Shown here: positions 1 to 8,662 of the stretch, piece by piece
Layout: each line of letters starts with the position of its first letter
Position numbering within the stretch: the stretch's first letter is position 1
Notes under the pieces: model-generated
What the model was told of the DNA's origin: nothing
The model's input: only the letters and a program-made list of their open reading frames with translations
Database searches by the model: none
Assembly: GCF_900168015.1 (NCBI RefSeq)
Contig: NZ_FUYR01000004.1
Span: 1 to 64,000, forward strand
Length of the DNA stretch: 64,000 nt
Reading direction: 5' to 3'
Origin: Daejeonella lutea
GTDB taxonomy: Bacteria; Bacteroidota; Bacteroidia; Sphingobacteriales; Sphingobacteriaceae
Program-made: the position numbers and the translations under genes

Positions 1-65
1 AAGAATATATTGTTGTTTTCTTTCTCAAGTACTTTTTCCTGTATGTTAAGATATTAGTGAAGTTA

Positions 66-144
66 AACGTAATACGTTTTACGTTATACGTTGGAAAACG
101 GATAGGGTACGCTCGCAAGAACGTACAACGTATCACGTACAACT
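66..144. repeat. Heptamer array, ACGTTAT word, inverted pair
   Basis: Variants of the 7-bp word ACGTTAT run in the first half (about 66-92). Their reverse complements (AACGTAC type) run in the second half (about 118-144), around a short spacer. The block lies just upstream of the 5S gene. The same word family recurs in front of leuS at 63682-63813. Confidence 0.7.
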
Positions 145-154
145 TCCAAAACCT

Positions 155-263
<109 letters not shown>

Positions 264-274
264 AATTTTAAACG

Positions 275-309
275 AAAGCTCAGTACTTCATTGTACTGGG
301 CTTTTTTTG
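275..309 (+). terminator. Intrinsic terminator of the rRNA operon
   Basis: A 10-bp stem (277-286 with 293-302, one G-U pair) with a 6-base loop is followed by a run of T. It lies 12 bases after the 5S gene, as expected for the end of an rRNA operon. Confidence 0.9.
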
Positions 310-389
310 TGGACCGTGCTTTCGCTCAGCTAGAGCCAAGGGTGCTGTCCGACCCAGGAGGATGGGATGGTAGTTAATTGGAGCTTTTT

Positions 390-749
390 TCAAGATAGGA
401 TATTAAAGAAAAGAACCAGCCTGCTTCCTCCTGACAGTAAAAAGCAAGGAAAATTGAGAGTGATGCCGCTTGGATTAACAGCTGAATTTCTGTTTAGTGT
501 TAAAGAAAGCTCAGGGCTGTTCCTTCCTGCATAATACTCCATTCCTTTCACTATCCAAATAATCAACCAATCACCATAAACACCCCTATCATTGCTCTTT
601 GCTTTTAATACCATTTCAATGTCAAATACGCTATCTCTTTGTATTTGGTACAGAACCGGAAATCTTCCATATTCGTATATATCTGTAATATTTAGGATTG
701 AATATTTTTCGCATACTCGTTGGGTCAAATAATTCGTTATCTTGAACAT
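390..749 (-). CDS. Hypothetical protein (doubtful)
   Basis: A 119-residue open frame that I do not recognise. Its central part (residues about 25-85, with tryptophans and mixed charge) reads like a real soluble protein. The last 30 residues are low in charge and less convincing. Its start lies 25 bases from the start of the divergent subtilase gene, so the two would share a promoter region. No signal peptide or motif is visible. It could be a decayed fragment or a chance frame. Confidence 0.3.
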   Translation of the reverse strand: MFKITNYLTQRVCEKYSILNITDIYEYGRFPVLYQIQRDSVFDIEMVLKAKSNDRGVYGDWLIIWIVKGMEYYAGRNSPELSLTLNRNSAVNPSGITLNFPCFLLSGGSRLVLFFNILS

Positions 750-774
750 ACTTTGTATAAAAACTAATCAAAAA

Positions 775-2412
775 ATGAATTTTATTAAAAAACTATTATA
801 CACTGCAGCAGTGTTCGCACTGCCTTTAACGTCTTCTGCTCAGAGCAGTGATGAAAAGCCAAAAGAGAACTGGTTTAATCTTGACCTGAAAGCCGACGGA
901 ACTTTCGGGATTAGTACAGAACGAGCATACAGCGAACTGCTGAAAGGCAAAACTTCCAAAACAGTGGTCGTTGCTGTAATTGACGGTGGAATTGATGAAA
1001 ATCATGAAGACCTTAAACAGGTAATGTGGGTAAATCCAAAGGAGATTGCCGGGAATGGGATTGATGACGATAAGAACGGCTACATCGACGATGTTCATGG
1101 CTGGAACTTTATCGGTTCTGCAAAAGGAACGAATGTTCACCATGATAATATGGAAGTTGTTCGACTGATTAACAAACTGCAGCCAAAATATGCAGCTGCA
1201 CTTAACTCCACGCCATTCACTGAAGCCGAAAGGAAAGAGTTTCAGCTTTACAAAAAACTGGTTACGGACTACATGGAGAAACTTCAGCAAGCTCAGATGG
1301 GACTTCAAAATACCACGATGATCTTAAAGTATCTCGACGGGATCCTTGTTAAGATGGGTAAGACCGAGCCTACTATTGACGATTTCAATGCCTATAAGCC
1401 TGAAGGGGATATAGAACCACAGGTAATCAAGTTCCTCAAACCTGAAATTAAGAAAACCTCTTACCAGGAATTCAGACAAGAGCTTGAGGATGGATTGAAG
1501 CATTACGACACTCAGGTTAAATATCACTTAAACCTGGAGTTTGATCCGAGGAAAGATTCCGTTGGCGATAATTATGCTAACAGTAATGAGCGTATTTATG
1601 GAAATAATGATATAACCGGACCAGATGCTGAACACGGTACGCACGTGGCAGGAATTATTGCCGCCGTTCGGAGTAATAGCCTGGGTATTAAAGGTGTCGC
1701 AGATAATGTCAAGATCATGGCACTCAGAACCGTGCCTGATGGAGATGAGCGTGATAAGGATGTTGCAAATTCTATAAGGTATGCGGTTGATAATGGTGCA
1801 AAGATCATCAACATGAGCTTCGGTAAAGCGTATTCATGGGATAAGAAAGTCGTGGACGAAGCTGTAAAATATGCAGTTTCGAAAGATGTACTATTAGTTC
1901 ATGCAGCTGGGAATGATGGAAAGAATACCGAAAAAGAAGATAATGTGCCGAATCGTTTATTCGCTGATAGCACAGGGGTTACTATGGGTACTGCTGAAGG
2001 ATGGATTGAAGTTGGCGCATCGGGCTGGAAGAACGATGAGGATCTTGTAGCCTCTTTTTCGAACTACGGCGGTAAATCTGTTGATGTGTTTGCTCCGGGC
2101 GTAAAGATCAATTCTACCATGCCCGATTCTAAGTACAAAGAAAATGATGGTACAAGTATGGCGTCACCTGTAGTCGCTGGCCTGGCTGCCTTAATTCGTT
2201 CTTACTATCCTCAATTTACAGCTGTCCAGGTTAAGGAAATCATTATGAATTCTGTTACAAAAGTGGAGCAAAAAGTCAAGATCAGAGAGGAAGGAAGTTC
2301 TAATAAAGTTCCGGTTAGTCAGATATCTGTGTCTGGAGGAGTAGTTAATGCATATAATGCACTGCTTCTTGCTGAGAAAACAAACTCTACAGCTTCCGTG
2401 AAATCTAAGTAA
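775..2412 (+). CDS. Exported S8 (subtilisin-like) serine protease
   Basis: A secreted peptidase of the subtilase family, 545 residues. The start is set at 775 because the protein then begins MNFIKKLLYTAAVFALPLTS, a clean signal peptide ending near SAQS; an ATG eleven codons upstream would spoil it. The catalytic triad is visible: Asp in VVAVIDGGIDENHED (about residue 70), His in HGTHVAGIIAA (about 290) and Ser in GTSMASPVVAGLAAL (about 460). The oxyanion Asn lies in AAGNDG. About 190 residues between Asp and His form an insertion larger than in classic subtilisins; it probably carries family-specific surface loops. It stands alone, ends in a strong terminator, and likely acts in the periplasm or outside the cell on unknown substrates. 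Confidence 0.93.
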   Translation: MNFIKKLLYTAAVFALPLTSSAQSSDEKPKENWFNLDLKADGTFGISTERAYSELLKGKTSKTVVVAVIDGGIDENHEDLKQVMWVNPKEIAGNGIDDDKNGYIDDVHGWNFIGSAKGTNVHHDNMEVVRLINKLQPKYAAALNSTPFTEAERKEFQLYKKLVTDYMEKLQQAQMGLQNTTMILKYLDGILVKMGKTEPTIDDFNAYKPEGDIEPQVIKFLKPEIKKTSYQEFRQELEDGLKHYDTQVKYHLNLEFDPRKDSVGDNYANSNERIYGNNDITGPDAEHGTHVAGIIAAVRSNSLGIKGVADNVKIMALRTVPDGDERDKDVANSIRYAVDNGAKIINMSFGKAYSWDKKVVDEAVKYAVSKDVLLVHAAGNDGKNTEKEDNVPNRLFADSTGVTMGTAEGWIEVGASGWKNDEDLVASFSNYGGKSVDVFAPGVKINSTMPDSKYKENDGTSMASPVVAGLAALIRSYYPQFTAVQVKEIIMNSVTKVEQKVKIREEGSSNKVPVSQISVSGGVVNAYNALLLAEKTNSTASVKSK

Positions 2413-2430
2413 GAGCTTAAAGCTTAGAAC

Positions 2431-2465
2431 AAAAAAGGGTGCACCGTCAAGTGCACCCTTTTTTG
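2431..2465 (+). terminator. Bidirectional intrinsic terminator
   Basis: AAAAAAGGGTGCAC pairs with GTGCACCCTTTTTT around a short CGTCAA loop. The symmetric A and T tracts let it serve both the protease gene (plus strand) and the convergent lipoprotein gene ending at 2482. Confidence 0.9.
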
Positions 2466-2481
2466 TTGTTGAGCTATTCTA

Positions 2482-5400
2482 TTAAAAAGACATTCCTGTC
2501 TTCAGAGTAAGATATCGCCCTTCTTTAGAGAACCCATAACCGCTCGAGACTAATAACTTATTGTACAGATTCAGCCATACACCCGGTCCGTATCCCGAAT
2601 GCCAGGTGCTCTCTTCTGGTAGATCTGAATAAACACGGCCAGCATCATAAAATCCAAATAATCCAAAATCGCCTGTGAAAATGTAGTTCCTGAAGTGCGT
2701 TACCTTAAACCTGACTTCGGTGTTTTGATACAGGTACGACCGGCCTGAGAAACGATTGTTTCGGAAGCCCCGTAGGTTTGTATTACTACCCAGTGAGTTT
2801 GCCTGGAAGAACTTATAGTCGCCTAAATTTGTTGCTGCGCCAAACCTAATGGCCGCCGTAACCGGGAAGCTGAAATTCGGTGTGGCATAGAAGGAAATAT
2901 CACTCTTTAGTTGTGCATAACGATGTTTATTGCCCTGAAATTCATTGAAGTAATTGATCTGGCTGTTCCACCTGACTCCCGATCCAGGGAACAATGGATC
3001 ATCCACAAAATCGATATTGGCAAAAGAACGTATGGTTCCATAACGCGACGCTGACGCGATATCATCCTTCTCAGGAAAACTTGGTGAGGCCACGAATCGC
3101 AGTGCTGGCTTCTCTACCCGGAAGTACTCAAATCCAGGCCCGATACCAACACTGAAGACCTTAGTAAACCGGTGTTGCAGATATGCTGCAGTACTGAAGT
3201 TTTTAGTCCTTACCCTAAAGTAAGTAATGTTATCTCCGACATTTTCTGTTGAATTTCCTTCACCGTAGTAGTTAAATGTGTATTTCGGGCCATTGTATGT
3301 TGCTCGAATGATCAAATCCCAGTTGCGTTTGAATACTGAATAGAAGTCTCCTTTGTACCCGATAGTATATGCACCTGTGTGAGGGGCATAATTACCCAAA
3401 AGACTTTGGATTGAACTTGCCGGAGATTTTCTGAATCCATAATGTGTTTTACCAAAACCACCGCCGATGAATAGGCCATCGTCGGCATTATAGTCAAGTG
3501 ATGGTCTTATCCCGCCCTTGTCATACACAAATGAATTCACATTGTAATCGTTAACATAGCCTTCGGCAGACATTCTCAGGGCAGTATTCTCCCCACGGTT
3601 GATCACGTTTTTCTCAGTCTCAAGATCGTAATAGAATGATCTCCCTTTACCTAAGTCCGTGAAATTATCATTACCGTCGCCACCTACAACCCGTACTTTT
3701 ATCGGGCTTGAACTTGACCCGTCAATCAGAATACTGTCGCGTCCATTTAAAGCATAGATGTTGAGTTCTTTGGTTTCCGAGTTTAGGAAAGTCCGGTTGT
3801 AAAGCGGACGAGTGACGTTCTCGTTAGAGTCGATCTTATGCATGGTAAGTCGAGTGGTGTTTTCAAAACGTTCGATCCGAACAAACTCTTTTTTATCAGA
3901 TCCGGCAACAGTCACTTCTTTTGCCAGCACCTCGAAATATTGATCCGCAACAGAAACCAACTGTCCGCGTCTTGATTTTAATTTGTCGATGATCTCCTGT
4001 CCGGATGCATGATAAACTTCTGCTGGCATTTTCTTCACAGACAGTTCAATTACCTCATCAGTAAGATCACTCTGCACCTGCGTAGCAATCCGGCGCCAGT
4101 CTTCCCGTGTCAATTCATTTAGCAGGTTTCTGTCGAGATTACGCGCGGCGATAGATAGATCTGCCGGGTCTCCTATTTGTGGCAGGAACGATTGAATATC
4201 CGGCAATACCTTGCTTACCAGTTTAGGTATTAGTCCGTCGAATTTTGTAAATGCCTGATCTCTGTCTCTTGGTATCGGCCTGAAAATAACACCCCCTTCT
4301 TTCTTAAATTCTCCCCATCGCCACTGATCCTCATGCCTGTCCCAGTCACCAATGAAAATATCAAACAAACGGGATTTAAGGAACATTTCCTGATCTACTT
4401 CATTGTCATTATCATCCCGTAGTTCTTCATACATTTTAGGGGTGCTGACCGCGTTGTTGGCGTTACCAAATTCGCTGAAATCCGAAACGTCCTCGTCTGG
4501 GCGGGCTTCAATAAGACCAAATTTACCACCCACCTGTTGTATATACGGACCAAGCAATGTCGAATATGGCATATAAACCAGTTCCGGGTTCGTATGATAG
4601 ATACCAATTGCTTTTGCCATGTCAGGAACGATCAGCGCGCCATAGGGATGCGCCGAGGATATCTGATCCTGGATAAAATCTTCTGCAAATGTCTTAAGGA
4701 AACCCTCTGGAAGAAGCGCTGTTGGATTTTTAGCGATCGTCCGGAACTGGTAGATGTTTTTATCTTTTCCTTGAAGCTGGAGGCTGGTCGTTTGTTTACC
4801 ACCGCCCATTTTGATAGGGGTGAGGCCACCGCCAAAATTATTCAGATCAAGGTATTTAACAGTAATCGGTATCGCCCAGGTGTCGCGGTAGTGCTCACCA
4901 AACAGTTTTCGCTTGAACGGACCAGCTCCAAAGGTATCGCCGGCGACGATCACTTTCGTGCTGTCTACGTAGCTAATGCTTTTTTCTTCAGCGGTCTTGG
5001 CATCGGCCTTAGCCGGAATAGCATATAAAGGTGTCCTGTAAACAATTTTTCCGGTGGAGCCATCGTCTACCGGCTCCCAGAATTCAAGCCATGCCTGCCC
5101 ATTGTCATAATAATTCAGGCGGGCAAAACCCTGTGAACCACCGCCGTAAGAGAACAGGGCACCATTACCTTTGATCATCGTGGACGTTTTAGCACCTGCG
5201 CCGCTGATGATATGGTTGATGTCGTTGTATTTATTGAACTGCAGCGCGTGCTCATGCCCTGCTGCGATAACTACGTTCTTTTCGTCTTCAAGAATAGAAA
5301 GCAAACCTCTTTTCAATTGCTGATAATCCTTATTTGAAAGATCCTGACGCGAAATACCATATTGTCTCATCAGGGGATAAATTGCACCGATTATAGGAAG

Positions 5401-6252
5401 CGGAATATAATAGTTATCCCGTACCAGGGTTAATGGGAAAAGATAATCTTTAAGGGTATAGTAGCCGCCATGCCTGCCATTACTGAATAATGGGTGATGC
5501 TGAGCGATAATAATATGTTTGCCTTTGTTCCTTAAAACGATATCCTGAACTTGCTGGATCATTTCAAGACGTGTCGACACCGTACATCCGTTTTCCGGTG
5601 CCAGTGATTTTTCATGCTTTTGTAACCACCATTCCGAATCAATAGCGATGATCACCAGGTCATTATTCATCTGCACTTCCACGGGGCCTCCGCAGCCATT
5701 GCTGGGCATAAAAACATCCCCGGAATTCAGATATGCCTCAATGTATTGTTCCTGACGGTTTATTGCCTCCAGTCCACCTGGCCGACTCTCATTCCAGTCG
5801 TGATTACCCGGAACAAAGATCTTTTTCCCTTTGAAGTTCTTAACGACATTCATTTGTTCATTAATGCGGCGCTCCTTTTCCTTGCGGTCGGAGGCATCCG
5901 GCTCAGGCAAACCAGTTTCGTAAATATTGTCTCCCAGGAAAATAACAACATCTTCTGCATGTGAATTATTAACCACACCCGTATCCGGCTTTGCGTTAAC
6001 CCTCGAAGTGTCATGATGAAATACCTGCGACTGTAAAAGCTTGAGAACAGGTTCTTGCCGGTCTTCATCCGGAACACCGCCATCACCAAAAAGCCAGACT
6101 GAATACTTTAGTTTTAAGGTATCAGGGCTGTTAGCCTTTTCCCAGTTCGCCTGGGTTTTATCGTAAAAAGGCTTATAAGTAGTACAAGCCTGAATTGCTA
6201 AAACGCTTACAGCAATTAAAAAAAGGGCAGATCTGTTAAATTTAGTGCTCAT
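2482..6252 (-). CDS. Calcineurin-type phosphoesterase / kinase-like / beta-barrel lipoprotein
   Basis: A three-part outer-membrane protein of 1256 residues. Starting at 6252 gives MSTKFNRSALFLIAVSVLAI followed by QAC, a lipoprotein signal; the longer frame start would lack it. Residues about 50-340 are a metallophosphoesterase with GDGG (57), GDNIYE (104), GNHDW (151), QHHPLFSNGRHGG and GHEH (331). Residues about 915-1256 resemble an Omp85/surface-antigen beta barrel ending in a C-terminal Phe. Between them, about 560-670, sits IGDWDRHEDQW (635) followed by IPRDRDQAF (660), which recalls the catalytic and metal-binding motifs of CotH/FAM20-type secreted kinases. A GGDGND motif follows later. 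Its start overlaps the stop of the upstream gene by 11 bases, so translation is probably coupled. Substrate is unknown. Confidence 0.85.
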   Translation of the reverse strand: MSTKFNRSALFLIAVSVLAIQACTTYKPFYDKTQANWEKANSPDTLKLKYSVWLFGDGGVPDEDRQEPVLKLLQSQVFHHDTSRVNAKPDTGVVNNSHAEDVVIFLGDNIYETGLPEPDASDRKEKERRINEQMNVVKNFKGKKIFVPGNHDWNESRPGGLEAINRQEQYIEAYLNSGDVFMPSNGCGGPVEVQMNNDLVIIAIDSEWWLQKHEKSLAPENGCTVSTRLEMIQQVQDIVLRNKGKHIIIAQHHPLFSNGRHGGYYTLKDYLFPLTLVRDNYYIPLPIIGAIYPLMRQYGISRQDLSNKDYQQLKRGLLSILEDEKNVVIAAGHEHALQFNKYNDINHIISGAGAKTSTMIKGNGALFSYGGGSQGFARLNYYDNGQAWLEFWEPVDDGSTGKIVYRTPLYAIPAKADAKTAEEKSISYVDSTKVIVAGDTFGAGPFKRKLFGEHYRDTWAIPITVKYLDLNNFGGGLTPIKMGGGKQTTSLQLQGKDKNIYQFRTIAKNPTALLPEGFLKTFAEDFIQDQISSAHPYGALIVPDMAKAIGIYHTNPELVYMPYSTLLGPYIQQVGGKFGLIEARPDEDVSDFSEFGNANNAVSTPKMYEELRDDNDNEVDQEMFLKSRLFDIFIGDWDRHEDQWRWGEFKKEGGVIFRPIPRDRDQAFTKFDGLIPKLVSKVLPDIQSFLPQIGDPADLSIAARNLDRNLLNELTREDWRRIATQVQSDLTDEVIELSVKKMPAEVYHASGQEIIDKLKSRRGQLVSVADQYFEVLAKEVTVAGSDKKEFVRIERFENTTRLTMHKIDSNENVTRPLYNRTFLNSETKELNIYALNGRDSILIDGSSSSPIKVRVVGGDGNDNFTDLGKGRSFYYDLETEKNVINRGENTALRMSAEGYVNDYNVNSFVYDKGGIRPSLDYNADDGLFIGGGFGKTHYGFRKSPASSIQSLLGNYAPHTGAYTIGYKGDFYSVFKRNWDLIIRATYNGPKYTFNYYGEGNSTENVGDNITYFRVRTKNFSTAAYLQHRFTKVFSVGIGPGFEYFRVEKPALRFVASPSFPEKDDIASASRYGTIRSFANIDFVDDPLFPGSGVRWNSQINYFNEFQGNKHRYAQLKSDISFYATPNFSFPVTAAIRFGAATNLGDYKFFQANSLGSNTNLRGFRNNRFSGRSYLYQNTEVRFKVTHFRNYIFTGDFGLFGFYDAGRVYSDLPEESTWHSGYGPGVWLNLYNKLLVSSGYGFSKEGRYLTLKTGMSF

Positions 6253-7147
6253 GTGTAATTTCAATAATGTTCCCGATTCCTGACTTGCTTCCTTCGTTAG
6301 AAATATAAAGTTTGCCATTCGGAGCAAAGGCAATTCCCTCCGGCTGTTTGTATTCGACCCCGGAGAACTGAATAATCTGGTTCATCACTCCTTGTGGCGT
6401 TAAAATTATGATCAAGCCATTGAGCGATGAAAGGACGTATATCTCCCCGGTTTTCTCATTAAGAGTAATCGCTGAAGAGCGAAATACTTTATTCATGTTT
6501 TGGTTGCCGATAGCCTTGAGGAATTTTTTGGAACTTTCCTCCAAAGCATCCCCCTCAAATTGGGCAGAGATGTCGTCCAGCCTGATCGAAAATGCGGGTT
6601 CGGGATTAAATTTCATGGTTTTCAAATCAAAACCATAAATCTGCTTAGTTGTTTTATTCTCGTCCAGCCCATGTTCTTTTGGTGCGATGAGCAGGCGATG
6701 ATTTTTGGAATCGTATGCCATTCCTTCGATATCATTCTTCTTGGTAAAGGGGGTTGCAACCGTATTTACCACGGGGTTGGTGGATTCAAAATTCTTGATT
6801 TGTGTCAGTTTTCCTTCACTGGTAATGACATACATGTCTTTACCCACGCGAGCCAGGTCTTCATAATCCCCGGCACCGGCAAACGTCTGTTTTTTTATGA
6901 TTTTATTTTGCGGGAGATTATAATAGTATAAAATTCCTTCTTCATCCTGTATGGCAACCAATACAGTATCGCTCAAAAAAGTGATGCCTGAAATCTCGCT
7001 TAATTCAGGAGGAAGCTCGTGCACCGAGTTTTTAGTAGGAAAAATAACTTTAGAAGTAGGATCATCATTTGCGGCTTTTTCTGCAACAATAGGGTTATTG
7101 CACGATGCCAGCGCTATAATAATCAGCAGAGTAGCGTTTCTTATCAT
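6242..7147 (-). CDS. SdiA-regulated domain lipoprotein
   Basis: A 301-residue lipoprotein: the N terminus MIRNATLLIIIALASCNN has a lipobox (LASC). The rest matches the SdiA-regulated / phytase-like beta-propeller family, with repeated blades such as ELPPELSEISGITFL, DIEGMAYDSKNHRLLIAPKE and QPEGIAFAPNGKLYISNEG. These bind a central cavity, but the ligand is not established for this family. It is the first gene of a two-gene unit with the calcineurin/beta-barrel lipoprotein, whose start overlaps its stop. Both products would sit in the outer membrane or periplasm, so a joint role in phosphate-ester handling is a reasonable but unproven guess. Confidence 0.85.
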   Translation of the reverse strand: MIRNATLLIIIALASCNNPIVAEKAANDDPTSKVIFPTKNSVHELPPELSEISGITFLSDTVLVAIQDEEGILYYYNLPQNKIIKKQTFAGAGDYEDLARVGKDMYVITSEGKLTQIKNFESTNPVVNTVATPFTKKNDIEGMAYDSKNHRLLIAPKEHGLDENKTTKQIYGFDLKTMKFNPEPAFSIRLDDISAQFEGDALEESSKKFLKAIGNQNMNKVFRSSAITLNEKTGEIYVLSSLNGLIIILTPQGVMNQIIQFSGVEYKQPEGIAFAPNGKLYISNEGSKSGIGNIIEITHEH

Positions 7148-7270
7148 ATTTTATTAAATTCATTCTGAATGATTTGCCATAATCATACCAAAGCCGGGAA
7201 ATAAATAATATTATTAACGCATGATGGCATAGTTTTTACTATTAAGCATAAGAATTAACATAATTTATAT

Positions 7271-8449
7271 ATGAAGAGTAATACCATTGTTAAAGATGCT
7301 GCCGAATATGTTTTCAATTTATTCAAGGATAAATTGCCGGGAGATTATGTGTATCACAACTATAATCACACTGCTGAAACAGCCAAGGCATGTAAAAAGC
7401 TTTCTAAATCATACAATTTAACCAGCCGTGATTATGAAGTTTTGATGCTAGCAGCAATATTTCACGATACAGGATACATTACTACCTATGAAAATCACGA
7501 AGAAGAAAGCGTGAAATTTATGAAGGAGTACCTGACGGGAAATTACTCTGATGAGGATATCAGTGAAATTGAATCCCTGATCCTTTCTACTAAATACAGG
7601 ACAGTGCCCGACGGCTCCCTGCAGGAAATTCTGCACGATGCCGACTATATAAATCTGGGCAACAAAAGCTTTGATCATCGCGCCGACTTATTACGGATAG
7701 AATGGGAGCGTATTCTCCAGAAAACGTATACCGAAGAAGAATGGGCTCAGATTCAGCTTCAGTTTTTACTGGACACTCAGTTTAAAACCGAAGAGGCCGT
7801 CTTGAATTACAACGAGCAAAAGGAAATGAATATTCTGAAGCAACGCGCTAAAATAGATAAGTTCACCAAAGAATCAGATAAGGATAAGTCAAAAGCTAAG
7901 CCTGTAAAGGATGGCCGGGGAATTGAAACCCTATACCGTTCGGTTTATGATTACCATATCAGCCTGACTTCTATCGCTGATAACAAAGCAAATATGATGA
8001 TCAGTATTAATACTATCATCATATCAATTGTTATTACCTTATTTGGTACGGGCTTCACATTCTCCAGCCAAAGCGAATTCGCCAGTGTCCGATTTGTGTT
8101 TCCAATGGCGTTTTTGCTACTAACAAGTTTACTGGCAGTAGTATTTGCAATCCTTTCTGCGCGTCCTAACGTAACTACAAAAGAAAAGTACGAGCTAAGT
8201 AAAAAAGATAGCAGTATACTTTTCTTCGGAAATTTTGCGCAATTGCAACTGCGTGAATTTGTGGATAAGATAAAAGAGCTTAAACAGCAGAAAGACGAAC
8301 TTTATGAAAGTATGTCGATTGATATCTACTATCTGGGCAGCGTGCTGATCAGGAAGTATAACTTTTTAAGCTGGTCTTATAATATCTTTATGTTCGGGAT
8401 GGTGATTTGTGCGGTAGGTTTTGTGATAATTATGCTGTTTTCTTATTAG
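7271..8449 (+). CDS. HD-domain protein fused to a Pycsar-type membrane effector (PycTM)
   Basis: A 392-residue fusion. Residues 1-200 form an HD phosphohydrolase domain with metal ligands H33, H65-D66 (FHDTGY) and H122-D123 (HDADYINLG). Residues about 215-392 match the PycTM/DUF5706 effector family: the signature block RGIETLYRSVYDYH, then SIADNKANMMISIN, and three hydrophobic segments (about 242-264, 277-299, 371-392). In Pycsar anti-phage systems PycTM proteins impair the membrane when a pyrimidine cyclase makes cCMP or cUMP. Here the HD domain could degrade the signal or gate the effector; this is inference. The last 22 codons are present again as a remnant at 8588-8662. A cyclase-like gene lies tail to tail downstream. 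HD-PycTM proteins are common in Bacteroidetes, so a housekeeping role is also possible. Confidence 0.85.
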   Translation: MKSNTIVKDAAEYVFNLFKDKLPGDYVYHNYNHTAETAKACKKLSKSYNLTSRDYEVLMLAAIFHDTGYITTYENHEEESVKFMKEYLTGNYSDEDISEIESLILSTKYRTVPDGSLQEILHDADYINLGNKSFDHRADLLRIEWERILQKTYTEEEWAQIQLQFLLDTQFKTEEAVLNYNEQKEMNILKQRAKIDKFTKESDKDKSKAKPVKDGRGIETLYRSVYDYHISLTSIADNKANMMISINTIIISIVITLFGTGFTFSSQSEFASVRFVFPMAFLLLTSLLAVVFAILSARPNVTTKEKYELSKKDSSILFFGNFAQLQLREFVDKIKELKQQKDELYESMSIDIYYLGSVLIRKYNFLSWSYNIFMFGMVICAVGFVIIMLFSY

Positions 8450-8591
8450 GTTTAATAATAGCAGCAACTTCCGTGTCAGGGAGGAAGTCCATTTAATGAA
8501 GCGCAATGTACCGGTAGCCAACATCTCCCGGGTATTCGTAGCTTTCTCAGCCTGTGCGAAGTTTCTTCCAATGAAACCATCGCTGGAAGTT
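8430..8591 (-). pseudogene. Remnant of the C terminus of a DUF2652 cyclase-like gene
   Basis: Read on the minus strand in the frame ending at 8430, this segment gives about 54 codons that align without a gap to the last 54 codons of the intact cyclase-like gene (8643-9308), at an exact offset of 213 bp. Shared stretches include WFHW, LRTG, GDVGYRYI, MDFL, DTEV and a final KKTA. Two in-frame stops break it: TGA where the intact copy has a Cys codon, and TAA a few codons before MDFL. It overlaps the end of the HD-PycTM gene by 20 bases, the same overlap seen in the second copy. Confidence 0.85.
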
Positions 8592-8662
8592 ACCTCATCT
8601 TTATGTTCGGTATGGTATTCTGTTCCGTAGGATTGGTGGTGATTATGCTGTTTTCTTACTAG
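8588..8662 (+). pseudogene. Remnant of the C terminus of a PycTM gene
   Basis: On the plus strand this reads SYLIFMFGMVFCSVG then LVVIMLFSY and a stop. It aligns to the last 24 codons of the HD-PycTM gene (stop at 8449) at an offset of exactly 213 bp. The 22 codons from ATC onward differ at about 11 of 66 bases, with four silent codon changes and only conservative residue changes (I/F, A/S, F/L, I/V). That pattern resembles divergence of a working gene more than free decay. It overlaps the 3' end of the intact cyclase-like gene by 20 bases. Confidence 0.85.

Noticed and set aside
390-749. Toxin/immunity-like small gene next to the rRNA operon
   Set aside because: No family motif, and the C-terminal third looks non-coding; kept only as a doubtful hypothetical gene.
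4537-5028. 163-codon plus-strand frame inside the large lipoprotein gene
   Set aside because: It is antisense to a well-supported gene and its composition has no protein character.
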